6,238 nucleotides of DNA from DAOVDI01 sp965373045. GTDB lineage: Bacteria > Acidobacteriota > Aminicenantia > Aminicenantales > Aminicenantaceae. Positions 1 to 5,294 of this stretch are shown in pieces. Location: contig CBDVEQ010000153.1 of NCBI GenBank assembly GCA_965373045.1, forward strand, positions 1 to 6,238, in the 5' to 3' direction. The notes under the pieces are model-generated. The model was not told where the DNA came from and did no database searches. It was given only the letters and a program-made list of their open reading frames with translations. The translations under genes were made by a program, and so were the position numbers. Position 1 is the first letter of the stretch. Every line of letters begins with the position of its first letter.

Positions 1-704
1 TTATGCCAGTAAATGTCCGAGTAAACATTTCCCTGGATTACTGAGGCCTTAAAGGATTCCTCATTTTCCTCTGTATCTTTTATGCTCAAGAAACCGGCCA
101 TATGCAGAAGTAAAACAAGCGCCAGTACGCTGAAAAACGGAGAGCGCCGCTTCAGGCGCAGAGAGCAAAGGAAAAGACTTTGGAATGATATGAGAATAAA
201 GGAGATCCCATAGACTCCGGTGATGGTTGCTGTTTGAAGGAAATAAATATTAGGCTGTTGACTGTAGCCGATCACCCCCCATGGAAAACCTGTAAACAGA
301 TGAGTGATCAAGTATTCGAAAGAGATCCATAGAAAAGGGAGCAGATAAAAGATCCCAAATGGGAATCGATCTTTGATATATGATGAAACAAAAGCAAAGA
401 ATCCCCAGAAGAGAGAGAGGAAAAGAATAAAGATCAGGAAGATAAAAAAGCTGATAATTGGGGAAAGGTTTCCATAATGGTATGGAACTGCCGGGATCCA
501 GTAAAGAAGCACAGCGTAGAAGACCAGACCGGATAAAAGGCCGAGCAGGAAACTCTGCCGAGGTTTTTTACGTAGGATAATATTGAGAAGAGGGATGAGT
601 GAGATCCAGGCAAAAAATATTAGTTGGAACTTGGGAAAAGCAAGGGCTGTCAAAATCCCGCTGAGAGCCGCTGCGCCAATATCTTTGATGTGGATCTTGC
701 TCAT
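1..704 (-). CDS. lnt: Apolipoprotein N-acyltransferase, N-terminal part (cut by window edge)
   Basis: Lnt adds the third acyl chain to the N-terminal cysteine of lipoproteins in the inner membrane, the last step of lipoprotein maturation in diderm bacteria. The minus frame is open from an ATG at 702-704 to the window edge, giving 234 residues; full-length members have roughly 500. The segment has several hydrophobic membrane spans (about residues 8-45, 51-70, 80-109, 117-135, 152-181, 190-206) and the family-typical stretch FPWGVIGYSQQ at 140-150. After residue 206 comes a soluble linker and the first strand of the nitrilase-like catalytic domain, ASVIQGNVYSDIYWH (220-234). The catalytic Glu, Lys and Cys lie beyond the edge and cannot be checked. 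An AGCAGG stretch lies a few bases upstream of the ATG as a weak ribosome-binding site. The upstream DNA is a repeat unit, so any promoter would lie in or beyond that repeat. Identification is strong; completeness is unknown. Confidence 0.93.
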   Translation of the reverse strand, partial: MSKIHIKDIGAAALSGILTALAFPKFQLIFFAWISLIPLLNIILRKKPRQSFLLGLLSGLVFYAVLLYWIPAVPYHYGNLSPIISFFIFLIFILFLSLFWGFFAFVSSYIKDRFPFGIFYLLPFLWISFEYLITHLFTGFPWGVIGYSQQPNIYFLQTATITGVYGISFILISFQSLFLCSLRLKRRSPFFSVLALVLLLHMAGFLSIKDTEENEESFKASVIQGNVYSDIYWH

Positions 705-714
705 TTAACCTGCT

Positions 715-945
715 TTATTCATAAAAATTTGCGATACGTTTAACCATCAATACAAACATATAAAGATTCTTTTTTATGTATCGCAACTTTTTACCTTACA
801 GGCGAGCCGATCTCACCGCAGTGGCTTCGTCGTGTTCCGTTCGCAGTATATGAATACAGCTTCACGAACCACTCCTCGCAGCTACGGCAATCTCGACCCG
901 TGAATAAAGCATCCTTTGAATTATTCATAAAAATTTGCGATACGT
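715..945. repeat. MITE-like unit bounded by exact 25-bp direct repeats
   Basis: The 25 bases at 715-739 recur exactly at 921-945; the core is CATAAAAATTTGCGATACGT. A partial copy in opposite orientation lies at 776-791: AAAATTTGCGATACGT (724-739) pairs with its reverse complement at 14 of 16 positions, leaving a loop of about 36 bases. The direct copies are 206 bp apart and enclose other repeat material and no gene. This could be a small non-autonomous element, an insertion flanked by a long target duplication, or one period of a larger dispersed repeat. No transposase is present. Confidence 0.7.
842..906 (+). repeat. Dispersed repeat module, left copy
   Basis: Bases 842-869 match the reverse complement of 6211-6238 at 26 of 28 positions (shared start CGCAGTATAT and shared end CTTCACGAAC). 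Similarity continues more weakly through a segment ending in CTCGACCCGTGAATAA (891-906); a related CTCAACCCGTGAATAA reads on the minus strand at 6101-6086. The module is on the opposite strand from the right-hand copy. Its spread through the genome can only be inferred from two copies in one 6-kb window. Confidence 0.75.
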
Positions 946-946
946 C

Positions 947-1056
947 AAAAAAAGGGTTCCAGGAATCAAGGGGTCAAGGATTCAAGCGCTTTGAATTAAA
1001 CTCTTATCTTTTTTTACTTTCACTCGAATCCTAGAACCCTTGAATCCTCGAATCCT
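947..1056 (-). terminator. Possible Rho-independent terminator of the nfeD-slipin-SPOR operon
   Basis: Read leftward from the SPOR stop codon, the 34-bp octamer inverted repeat is followed at once by seven T residues on the minus strand (A-run at 947-953 on plus). The hairpin begins about 40 bases beyond the stop codon. The stem is much longer and the loop much larger (36 bases) than in a typical intrinsic terminator, so the role is inferred from placement and the T-run. There is no comparable T-run on the plus-strand side. Confidence 0.5.
953..1056. repeat. Octamer-type imperfect repeats arranged as a 34-bp inverted repeat
   Basis: The left arm (953-986) consists of period-8 units GGGTTCCA, GGAATCAA, GGGGTCAA and GGATTCAA. 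The right arm (1023-1056), read on the other strand, gives GGATTCGA, GGATTCAA, GGGTTCTA and GGATTCGA. The arms pair at 28 of 34 positions around a 36-base AT-rich loop (987-1022). Bases 1021-1048 also match the reverse complement of 6111-6138 at 26 of 28 positions, so the same octamer block exists at the right edge of the window. Confidence 0.85.
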
Positions 1057-1072
1057 TGGATTCTCCTTGAGT

Positions 1073-1096
1073 TATTTATAAGTCGAGGTTGATGCA
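1073..1096 (+). repeat. Short dispersed module containing TCGAGGTTGATGCA, left copy
   Basis: The 14-mer TCGAGGTTGATGCA at 1083-1096 recurs exactly and in the same orientation at 6184-6197. The match extends upstream to 21 of 24 positions (1073-1096 against 6174-6197). The left copy ends one base before the stop triplet of the SPOR gene at 1098-1100, so repeat material abuts the coding sequence. Confidence 0.75.
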
Positions 1097-1097
1097 G

Positions 1098-1646
1098 CTA
1101 TTTGACATATATGACAAAGTAATCCGTATTCTTTTTTCCTGTGATCTTGAGAAGTTCCTGCTTGACATTCGTTGCCTCCTCCCTGGTTTTATAGCCCCCG
1201 ATCCTCACTCGGAAGATGGCTTTTCGATCTGTGGAAAAAGGATCGATGATAACAGTCGGATACCCCCTGTTTTTGAACTGTTCTGCGAGCCTCATAGCGC
1301 CGTCTTTTTTGGAGTATGCGCCGATCTGGACGTAATAAAGGTTTTTCTCTGCTTTTACCGCTGGAGTCTTGGTTCTTGTTTCAGTGGGCTTCTTTGAAGG
1401 TTTGGGTTTTTCAGAGGGAGGCTTCTGGGCTTCTTTTATTTGCACTTCAGCCTGAGGAAGCAGTATTCCGGCCTGTTCGGTGATGTGTTCTGTGGGCATC
1501 AGGATTTCTTTGGATACTTCGGCCTGTTTTTTGCCCACAGATATCCCGAGCAGGAAAATGATCACACCCAGGGCGATAATACTCAGAAATATCAGAACAA
1601 GATGTGTGCTTGAAAGTTGAAGTTCTCTATAATCTCTGTCATTCAT
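1098..1646 (-). CDS. SPOR-domain membrane-anchored protein
   Basis: This 182-residue protein has a short cytoplasmic N-terminus, one membrane span (about 15-37), a Lys/Pro-rich linker (about 65-98, with repeated KP and PK pairs) and a C-terminal SPOR domain (about 102-182). The SPOR signature is seen in the two similar strands YYVQIGAYS (104-112) and FRVRIGGYKTREEA (145-158). SPOR domains bind glycan strands stripped of stem peptides at division septa, so the expected topology is type II with the SPOR domain in the periplasm. Its ATG lies one base after the slipin stop codon (TAA A ATG), which points to translational coupling; only a weak AGAAG lies upstream. It is the last gene of the nfeD-slipin group. 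It resembles FtsN/DedD-type proteins in plan, but I cannot assign either name. The division link is from the family; a tie to slipin/NfeD is inferred from synteny. Confidence 0.88.
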   Translation of the reverse strand: MNDRDYRELQLSSTHLVLIFLSIIALGVIIFLLGISVGKKQAEVSKEILMPTEHITEQAGILLPQAEVQIKEAQKPPSEKPKPSKKPTETRTKTPAVKAEKNLYYVQIGAYSKKDGAMRLAEQFKNRGYPTVIIDPFSTDRKAIFRVRIGGYKTREEATNVKQELLKITGKKNTDYFVIYVK

Positions 1647-1647
1647 T

Positions 1648-2406
1648 TTATTTTTTATCTTCTGTAATCTGTTTGAAGGCGTTCAGTATTTCCAAGGGAA
1701 GGGGAAACACGATGGTCGAATTTTTTTCTGCTGCGATATCCGTTAATGTTCCGAGAAAACGCAGTTGGAGAGCCTGCGGATTGGTAGATATGACATCAGC
1801 AGCTTTTAATAGGTTCTCGGAAGCCTCATATTCTCCCTTGGCATGGATAACCTTGGCACGCCGCTCCCGCTCAGCTTCAGCCTGCTTTGCGATCGCCCGG
1901 ACCATGTTGTCCGGAAGGTCAACGTGCTTCATCTCTACAAGCTGCACTTTGATCCCCCATGGGTCTGTGTGCTTGTCTATGATTTCCTGAAGCTGCATAT
2001 TTAATTTTTCCCGCGAGGAGAGAAGTTCATCCAATTCGACTTCGCCCAGCACACTGCGCAGTGTGGTCTGTGCCAACTGGGATGTAGCAAATAGATAATC
2101 CTGGACCTCAAGAACCGCTCTCTGTGGTTCCATCACCCGGAAGTAGACTACGGCATTAACTTTGACAGACACATTATCTTTGGTGATAACATCCTGAGGT
2201 GGAATATCCATGACAACAATGCGGAGGCTTACGCGCACCATCCTATCAATGGGGGGAAATACGAAAATAAGTCCCGGCCCCTTGGCCTTGTGCAGGACCC
2301 GTCCAAGCCGGAATATTACGCCGCGTTCATACTCTCGCAGGATCTTTATGGAGTTTAAAAGATACAAAACAAAAAAACCGATGATAATGGCTGGAAATGT
2401 CATCAT
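1648..2406 (-). CDS. Slipin (SPFH/stomatin-like membrane protein)
   Basis: This is a 252-residue stomatin/prohibitin-family protein of the usual slipin length. An N-terminal hydrophobic anchor (about 4-19) is followed by the SPFH domain, with EYERGVIFRLGR (25-36), IPPQDVITKDNVSVKVNAVV (68-87), QTTLRSVLGEVELDELLSSR (113-132), WGIKVQLVEMKHVDLP (150-165) and the charged helix KQAEAERERRAKVI (174-187). The rest is an oligomerisation helix with a short C-terminal tail. Slipins form large membrane-bound oligomers or microdomains and are commonly encoded next to NfeD proteases; in Pyrococcus horikoshii the partner protease 1510 cleaves the C-terminus of the stomatin homologue. Here nfeD lies 45 bases upstream on the same strand. 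Two ATG codons stand in tandem (2404-2406 and 2401-2403) after a strong AGGAGGA, so the start may be either; the first is chosen. Confidence 0.95.
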   Translation of the reverse strand: MMTFPAIIIGFFVLYLLNSIKILREYERGVIFRLGRVLHKAKGPGLIFVFPPIDRMVRVSLRIVVMDIPPQDVITKDNVSVKVNAVVYFRVMEPQRAVLEVQDYLFATSQLAQTTLRSVLGEVELDELLSSREKLNMQLQEIIDKHTDPWGIKVQLVEMKHVDLPDNMVRAIAKQAEAERERRAKVIHAKGEYEASENLLKAADVISTNPQALQLRFLGTLTDIAAEKNSTIVFPLPLEILNAFKQITEDKK

Positions 2407-2410
2407 AATG

Positions 2411-2417
2411 TCCTCCT
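2411..2417 (-). promoter_or_regulatory. Strong Shine-Dalgarno site of the slipin gene
   Basis: On the minus strand the sequence reads AGGAGGACATTATGATG. The perfect AGGAGGA lies 4 bases before the first ATG and 7 bases before the second. The 7-base spacing is closer to the usual optimum, so initiation one codon downstream is possible. It is the strongest ribosome-binding site in the window and suggests slipin is made in excess of the protease encoded upstream. Confidence 0.8.
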
Positions 2418-2451
2418 AAAAAATTTATTTTATCAGAACAGGATTTATATT

Positions 2452-3729
2452 TCAGGCTTTTTTTACTTTGATGCGCAGATTGTTAAGGACTTCAATGATC
2501 TCGACTTTATCACCTTTCCGGATTTTATCAACCGATTCTGCATTCCATATTTCGCCGTGGACAAAAACCTTGCCTTCCGGAGATAATGATGTTTTTGCAA
2601 AACCGGTCTCGCCGATCAGGCCTTGCTTTCCGGTGGATACTTTTCCGGAATGGACGCGGATGGCAAGTGTGACCAGAAAGAAAAATATTGCACACAATCC
2701 CAGAGCGACCGGAATGATGAAGTTCAAGCTCGGCCTCAGTTCCGGGATAGGTGAATCGATAAGCATGATAGAGCCGATTACCATAGCGATAACTCCTCCT
2801 GCGGATAATATGCCGTAGCTCTGTATTTTAATCTCCAGGATAAACAATCCGATGGAGAGCAGGATGAGGATCAGGCCGACATAATTAATGGGCAATATCT
2901 GGAAGGAAAAAATAGCCAGCAGTAGAGATATTCCGCCTAGAACCCCCGGAAGGATGGCTCCGGGATTGGAAAACTCAAAATAGAGTCCAAGCAAACCAAG
3001 CATGAGCAGGATGTAAGCCAGATTCGGATTGGAGATTGTCAGCAAGAACTTTTGTCGTGCCGTCATTTCCACATCGATCAATGTTTTATCTTTGAGAACA
3101 AAAGTATATTTATCTCCATTGAATCGATGTATTGTTTTTCCTTCAAGGAAAGATAAAAGATCTTGTTCGGATCCCACAACAGCGTCTATAAGATTTCCTT
3201 CCAGGGCTTCATTTTCAGTATAGGACAGACTTTTTCTGACGGCATCCTCGGCCATCCGGATGTTTCTTCCTCTTTTTTCCGCAATGCTTTTTATATAAGA
3301 GGCGGCATCATTGGTGACCTTTTCCGACATGGTTTCATCCATCTGCTGGCCGGTTACAGATACACCGACAGGATGAGCTGCGCCTGTGTTGGTTCCCGGA
3401 GCCATAACAAAAATATCACAGGCGATACAGATGAAAAACCCTGCTGATGCGGAACGGGAACCGCTGGGGCTGACATAGGCGGCGATGGGAGTTTTTGATG
3501 AAAGGATTTTTTCAATGATCTCTCTCATTGAGGTGTCCAGCCCCCCGGGTGTATTGAGCGTCATGATTATGAGTTCGAAATTCTCTTTTTCCGCTCTGTC
3601 GATGGCTTTACGGATATATTCTGACGTCACGGGATGGATGGGAGCATTAACAGTGATCTTCAGGACAGAAGAGAACCCAAAAAGAGGTAAATACAATAAT
3701 AATGATAAAAAGATAAGTTGCTTTTTCAC
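2452..3729 (-). CDS. NfeD family membrane-bound ClpP-class serine protease
   Basis: This is a full-length (NfeD1b-type) protein of 425 residues if started at GTG 3727-3729. It has a signal-like N-terminus (VKKQLIFLSLLLYLPLFGFSS, residues 1-21), then a ClpP/SppA-like protease domain (about 22-200) with NTPGG at 59-63, the nucleophile serine in SASAGFF (Ser95) and the likely catalytic lysine in EKVTND (Lys137). These positions are close to the Ser97/Lys138 dyad of P. horikoshii 1510-N. Five membrane spans follow (about 235-252, 255-280, 282-300, 304-324, 336-359), then a C-terminal OB-fold NfeD domain (about 366-425). The frame is open upstream to an ATG at 3814-3816, which would give 454 residues, but the added 29 residues precede the signal segment and overlap a good promoter, so the GTG start is preferred. 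Neither start has a clear Shine-Dalgarno site. The downstream slipin is the expected partner. Family identity is secure; the start is not. Confidence 0.93.
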   Translation of the reverse strand: MKKQLIFLSLLLYLPLFGFSSVLKITVNAPIHPVTSEYIRKAIDRAEKENFELIIMTLNTPGGLDTSMREIIEKILSSKTPIAAYVSPSGSRSASAGFFICIACDIFVMAPGTNTGAAHPVGVSVTGQQMDETMSEKVTNDAASYIKSIAEKRGRNIRMAEDAVRKSLSYTENEALEGNLIDAVVGSEQDLLSFLEGKTIHRFNGDKYTFVLKDKTLIDVEMTARQKFLLTISNPNLAYILLMLGLLGLYFEFSNPGAILPGVLGGISLLLAIFSFQILPINYVGLILILLSIGLFILEIKIQSYGILSAGGVIAMVIGSIMLIDSPIPELRPSLNFIIPVALGLCAIFFFLVTLAIRVHSGKVSTGKQGLIGETGFAKTSLSPEGKVFVHGEIWNAESVDKIRKGDKVEIIEVLNNLRIKVKKA

Positions 3730-3738
3730 TTTTTTTTT

Positions 3739-3767
3739 ATTATAAAAAGTCCTTCCAGATAAGTCAA
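3739..3767 (-). promoter_or_regulatory. Sigma70-type promoter for the nfeD operon
   Basis: On the minus strand TTGACT (3767-3762) and a perfect TATAAT (3744-3739) are separated by exactly 17 bases (3745-3761). Transcription would begin near 3732, only about three bases before the GTG at 3729. That would make a nearly leaderless mRNA, consistent with the lack of a Shine-Dalgarno site there. The promoter lies inside the N-terminal extension of the longer nfeD reading frame, which argues against the longer form. A GGAAGGA stretch lies in the spacer and would not be transcribed from this start. Confidence 0.6.
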
Positions 3768-3809
3768 CAGCAATAAGAATTCTATCAGATCTTAAAAAAG
3801 AAAATTGTC

Positions 3810-3842
3810 TTGACATTTTATTATCAATAATTTAATTATAAT
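3810..3842 (+). promoter_or_regulatory. Probable promoter of the HU/IHF-family gene
   Basis: A perfect TTGACA (3810-3815) is followed by TTTAAT (3831-3836, spacer 15) and a perfect TATAAT (3837-3842, spacer 21) in a very AT-rich stretch. Neither spacing is ideal, so the exact -10 is uncertain, but this is the only promoter-like cluster before the gene. It is divergent from the nfeD promoter about 45 bases to the left, making this a bidirectional regulatory region. Confidence 0.5.
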
Positions 3843-3867
3843 TTGTTCACATAGCATAGTTTTGATC

Positions 3868-3874
3868 AGAGGAG
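3868..3874 (+). promoter_or_regulatory. Shine-Dalgarno site of the HU/IHF-family gene
   Basis: AGAGGAG lies six bases before the ATG at 3881, a near-optimal arrangement that fixes the start of this gene. Confidence 0.75.
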
Positions 3875-3880
3875 TCATTT

Positions 3881-4147
3881 ATGATCAAGAACGATATTGC
3901 CCTGGAAATTGAGGACAGATCAGAATTCAGCAGGGCGAGATCTTTAAAGATTGTCAAAGAAATTCTTGATTCTTTAAAGGAAGCCCTGGCCAAAAACGAA
4001 AAAATAGAGATTCGCGGATTTGCAAGTTTCAAAGTGGTGTCTAAGAAGACTGGTTTTGGAAGAGATATCCGGCGCAAGAAACAAATCAAGATCAAAGAAG
4101 GAAAAAGAATAAAATTTCGTTCAGGTCAGGAACTGAAAAATATATAA
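3881..4147 (+). CDS. HU/IHF family DNA-binding protein
   Basis: This 88-residue protein has the size and plan of the bacterial HU/IHF family. Two N-terminal helices (about 3-38) lead into the dimer body with IEIRGFASFKV (42-52), matching the family signature RGFGSF with Gly to Ala at 48. The basic beta-arm follows (about 53-76; KKTGFGRDIRRKKQIKI), then the closing GKRIKFRSGQEL (74-85). HU/IHF proteins are dimers that bend DNA in the nucleoid, using an arm-tip proline (RNP, Pro63) to intercalate between base pairs. Here the aligned residues are Arg61-Asp62-Ile63, so the proline is missing. It is the only plus-strand gene, has its own ribosome-binding site and promoter, and converges on coaE with a 32-base gap. 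HU versus IHF subtype cannot be decided by eye, so no symbol is given. Confidence 0.92.
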   Translation: MIKNDIALEIEDRSEFSRARSLKIVKEILDSLKEALAKNEKIEIRGFASFKVVSKKTGFGRDIRRKKQIKIKEGKRIKFRSGQELKNI

Positions 4148-4171
4148 CTCCTCGATTATTATCCACTCGTT

Positions 4172-4188
4172 AAAATCTCTCAGATTTT
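4172..4188. repeat. Short AT-rich inverted repeat between convergent genes
   Basis: AAAATCT (4172-4178) and AGATTTT (4182-4188) form a perfect 7-bp stem with a 3-base loop. It sits over the last codons of coaE, 25 bases after the HU/IHF stop. A weak bidirectional terminator is conceivable, but the stem is nearly all A/T and lacks a clear T-tract, so function is doubtful. Confidence 0.3.
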
Positions 4189-4794
4189 GAGGCTTTCATC
4201 CATCTTTAGATATCTGTAAACCTGTTCTGCCTGTTCTATAGTGGAGGAGAAAGAGGTGGAAGTGTCGATCGTGTAATCCGCATGTTTGATCTTTTCCTCT
4301 TGCGGCATCTGACTCTCGATTCTTCTTTTGGCTGCCTTCATGTTGATCCCTTCTCTTTCCATCAGGCGTTGGATCTGGATAACTGGTTTGCAGAAAACAA
4401 CAACGGTCTTATCAAAAAAATCCGTATAACCAGTCTCGATTGTTAGAGCCGCTTCAGAGACAAAAATGGAATATTTTTTTCCCTGAATCAACTGATTGAT
4501 AATTTTTTCTTTTTCTTTAAGGACAAGGGGATGGAGGAGATGGTTGAGATAAAGACGTTCTTTTATGTCGGAAAAAACGATCTGTCCCAGTATTTTACGA
4601 TTTATGGTTTCATCCGGGTTTAAAATGCTGGATCCAAAATGTCTGATAATCTCTTTCCATGCCGGTTTTCCCGGCGACATGAGCAGGTGAGCGGTCTTGT
4701 CAGAGTTGTGAAGATAACATCCAAGATCTTTCCACACATCGGCTACAATTGATTTCCCTGTTGCGATTCCTCCAGTCAGTGCAACAATCAGCAT
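4180..4794 (-). CDS. coaE: Dephospho-CoA kinase
   Basis: CoaE phosphorylates the 3'-hydroxyl of dephospho-CoA with ATP, the last step of coenzyme A synthesis, in the cytosol. The 204-residue product has the usual family length. The Walker A P-loop GGIATGKS is at 8-15. The substrate-binding motif usually read as DADxxAH appears as NSDKTAH (30-36): the catalytic aspartate Asp32 is kept and the first Asp is Asn30. A conserved HP pair lies at 88-89, the lid segment IQRLMERE at 141-148, and RRIESQMPQEEKIKHADYTI at 157-176 is the typical C-terminal motif. The start is fixed by the closeness of the P-loop to the N-terminus, although no Shine-Dalgarno site is visible (an A-rich stretch precedes the ATG). 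It lies 62 bases downstream of the pilZ-type gene on the same strand, with no obvious promoter or terminator in the gap, so read-through from upstream is likely. Confidence 0.95.
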   Translation of the reverse strand: MLIVALTGGIATGKSIVADVWKDLGCYLHNSDKTAHLLMSPGKPAWKEIIRHFGSSILNPDETINRKILGQIVFSDIKERLYLNHLLHPLVLKEKEKIINQLIQGKKYSIFVSEAALTIETGYTDFFDKTVVVFCKPVIQIQRLMEREGINMKAAKRRIESQMPQEEKIKHADYTIDTSTSFSSTIEQAEQVYRYLKMDESLKI

Positions 4795-4856
4795 TTTTTT
4801 ATTTGAATTAGGGCGTTTGTGAATAATTTTTACAGAACTTTTAGTAATCCGGATAT

Positions 4857-5267
4857 TTATTTATGTTTTTCTGCCTCAAATTGAAATTCTTCATAAAATC
4901 GGAGAGCCACTCCTTGTTTTTTGCCGTCTTTTTCTGGTTCCTCAAGGCGTATTGAAATTCCCTCCAGGCAAAGCTTCAGTTTCTTCCCTTCGGATAATTT
5001 ATCCGGAACTTCAACGATCAGCTTTATTTTTGAGTTGACTATGATGCCCGCATCAAGACAAAAATAAGCTCCAGTCGAGCTGATATTCTCAAGGATTGTA
5101 TTTTCTTTAAATGATTTTCCGTTTGGGAGTTTGCCTTCAATGATTGCAGGCAATGGCAGATCCAGCCGCCACTCTCTGCGGCGGTCAATAGTGACCTCAT
5201 TCGAATGAGATTTTTTCTGGCCTTTTTTTATATGTGTTTTCTTTTTTGAAGTATCTAGCTTTGTCAT
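4857..5267 (-). CDS. PilZ domain protein (c-di-GMP receptor)
   Basis: This is a 136-residue single-domain protein. A very basic Lys-rich N-terminal tail (1-20) precedes a PilZ domain (about 28-131). Both ligand motifs are intact: RxxxR as Arg30-Arg34 (RREWR) and NxSxxG as NISSTG (61-66), followed by YF and a beta-barrel ending in GVALRFYEEF (119-128). Proteins of this type bind cyclic di-GMP and pass the signal to motility, polysaccharide or transcription partners; nothing here identifies the partner. A GAGGTC site lies four bases before the ATG, supporting the start. The gene follows the LuxR-type regulator by 27 bases on the same strand, so the two are probably co-transcribed and may act together (inference). 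Confidence 0.9.
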   Translation of the reverse strand: MTKLDTSKKKTHIKKGQKKSHSNEVTIDRRREWRLDLPLPAIIEGKLPNGKSFKENTILENISSTGAYFCLDAGIIVNSKIKLIVEVPDKLSEGKKLKLCLEGISIRLEEPEKDGKKQGVALRFYEEFQFEAEKHK

Positions 5268-5270
5268 TTT

Positions 5271-5276
5271 GACCTC
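5271..5276 (-). promoter_or_regulatory. Shine-Dalgarno site of the PilZ gene
   Basis: On the minus strand GAGGTCAAAATG places GAGGT close to the ATG at 5267. It lies in the 27-base gap after the upstream regulator gene and supports independent initiation. Confidence 0.65.
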
Positions 5277-5294
5277 ATGAATTTGGTTGTCAAT

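Larger units (their letters stand above)
705..1097. other. Gene-free, repeat-rich intergenic region
   Basis: This stretch of about 390 bases lies between the start of lnt and the stop of the SPOR gene. I see no credible coding sequence. A plus-strand frame is open from 744 to 1031 (TAG at 1032-1034) but has no ATG and runs through the repeats described separately. The region holds a 25-bp direct repeat pair, a partly matching inverted copy, a dispersed-repeat module near 842-906, an octamer-based inverted repeat at 953-1056, and a short module at 1073-1096 that ends one base before the SPOR stop codon. Confidence 0.8.

Noticed and set aside
842..906. tRNA or small structured RNA gene
   Set aside because: I could not find a cloverleaf or a matching anticodon/acceptor pairing, and the partial copy at the other end makes a dispersed repeat the better explanation.
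744..1031. A 96-codon open plus-strand frame through the left repeat region
   Set aside because: It has no ATG, no ribosome-binding site and consists of repeat modules that also occur in other orientations, so it is better read as noncoding repeat that happens to be open.
953..1056. CRISPR-like array
   Set aside because: The repeats are contiguous 8-base units without unique spacers and form a single inverted pair; no cas genes are present.
1089..1397. Plus-strand ORF of 102 codons
   Set aside because: It lies antisense to the SPOR gene, which has a clear domain structure; it shows no family motif and starts inside a repeat module.
1604..1990. Plus-strand ORF of 128 codons
   Set aside because: It is antisense to the strongly recognisable slipin and has no Shine-Dalgarno site or known motif.
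3847..4095. Minus-strand ORF of 82 codons
   Set aside because: It is the shadow of the HU/IHF gene, which has a good ribosome-binding site and a family-length product.
4172..4188. Strong bidirectional terminator between the HU/IHF gene and coaE
   Set aside because: The stem is only 7 bp and nearly all A/T, overlaps the coaE stop codon and has no convincing T-tract, so it is listed only as a weak inverted repeat.
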